From positions 1 through 12,585 of the forward strand of contig DATJIC010000037.1 in assembly GCA_035493555.1 (NCBI GenBank): a stretch of DNA of 12,585 nt, written 5' to 3'. Every line of letters starts with the position of its first letter. The first letter of the stretch is position 1. The DNA is from CAMLKC01 sp035493555 (GTDB lineage Bacteria; Patescibacteriota; Saccharimonadia; Saccharimonadales; Saccharimonadaceae). This document shows, one piece after another, positions 12,374 through 12,585 of the stretch. Position numbers and translations under genes: made by a program. Below the pieces are notes generated by a model. The model searched no databases. It saw only the letters and a program-made list of their open reading frames with translations, and was not told where the DNA came from.

Positions 12374-12585
12374 TCACTCCTTGTTGACGACAGGTGTTGA
12401 CTCACCAGGACGACGCTTGTAGACCAACTTGCCGTTCCTGATCACTGCGTGACCGTGTTGGATATCGTTTACGTCGATATCGCCCACAGCATTTACGCCG
12501 TAGAAGAACTCGGTCTTGCCTGACAGGTGTCGCTTGAGCGCAGGCAATCCGTCGAATGTTGCGCTTTGGAAATTGTAGCTTCCGC
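12374..12585 (-). CDS. C-terminal part of an unknown protein, 5' end cut by window
   Basis: Reading the minus strand in from the window edge gives 69 open codons to TGA (12376-12374), beginning GSYNFQSATFDG and including TEFFYGVNAVGDIDVNDIQ and HGHAVIRNGKLVYKRRPGES, ending TPVVNKE. I do not recognise it. The composition is protein-like with alternating hydrophobic and polar residues suggesting beta strands. Codon use differs from the neighbours: lysine is always AAG, phenylalanine always TTC, tyrosine always TAC and isoleucine always ATC. That pattern is common in highly expressed genes and can also mark transferred DNA. No other long frame covers this end. Confidence 0.7.
   Translation of the reverse strand, partial: GSYNFQSATFDGLPALKRHLSGKTEFFYGVNAVGDIDVNDIQHGHAVIRNGKLVYKRRPGESTPVVNKE

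Noticed and set aside
12320..12400. A 26-codon plus-strand frame (MNYELVFDNPDIAQVWRESL and six more residues) with a -10-like TATTAT nine bases ahead
   Set aside because: It overlaps the 3' end of the minus-strand edge gene and the hairpin, has only a weak AGG site, and nothing supports it beyond position. It may be worth a look if transcript data exist.
1..12585. CRISPR array, insertion sequence or attachment site
   Set aside because: No regularly spaced repeats, transposase or integrase reading frame, or repeat bordering the tRNA 3' end was found by eye.

Overview
The window is a compact, gene-dense stretch of bacterial DNA of moderate GC. It uses TGA as a stop (for example at the ends of the radC fragment and the DUF192 gene), so it uses the standard bacterial code. 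Gene density, overlapping starts and stops, small single-domain proteins, and an orphan phage-fibre-like protein opening with LPIPGSDDNTWG all suggest a small-genome bacterium. My best guess is the Patescibacteria/CPR radiation, possibly Saccharibacteria. This is inference; no rRNA or other taxonomic marker is present.

Left block (1-3200): the 3' part of a RadC-family JAB-domain gene overlaps a small unknown gene (ATGA overlap), followed by a FAD-linked oxidase of the GlcD/D-lactate dehydrogenase type. Facing this cluster, with overlapping stop codons, is a phage-tail-fibre-like protein gene on the minus strand. Middle block (3268-8183): dnaJ has a clear CIRCE operator (the HrcA binding site) lying over its promoter. 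It is followed by a three-gene operon with its own good promoter, whose -35 sits in a perfect palindrome. The operon encodes a DUF1704/MATCAP-type metallopeptidase, a retropepsin (RimB-like)-ATP-grasp fusion, and a canonical RimK glutamate ligase. This is the most interesting system in the window: two peptide-bond-forming ligase modules with two peptidase modules, which looks like a machine for adding and removing amino acids on protein or peptide ends.

Right block (8200-12585): a membrane-anchored DUF192 protein is preceded by an eight-codon mini-ORF and followed by a membrane protein. Next come tRNA-Lys(UUU) with a bidirectional terminator, a minus-strand PQ-loop-like membrane protein, and a minus-strand membrane-anchored cupredoxin-like protein. 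Diverging from the latter is a structured leader RNA with an intrinsic terminator and a competing pairing, upstream of an RNHCP zinc-binding protein and a P-loop kinase. A minus-strand protein of unknown family is convergent with the kinase. The right edge holds the C-terminal end of another minus-strand gene, which has distinctly different codon use.

Two patterns recur. Several candidate -10 boxes, often in the form TGG-TATAAT, sit only 7-10 bases before an ATG, suggesting leaderless or nearly leaderless transcripts. Two convergent gene pairs share the same 4-base stop overlap, TTAG.
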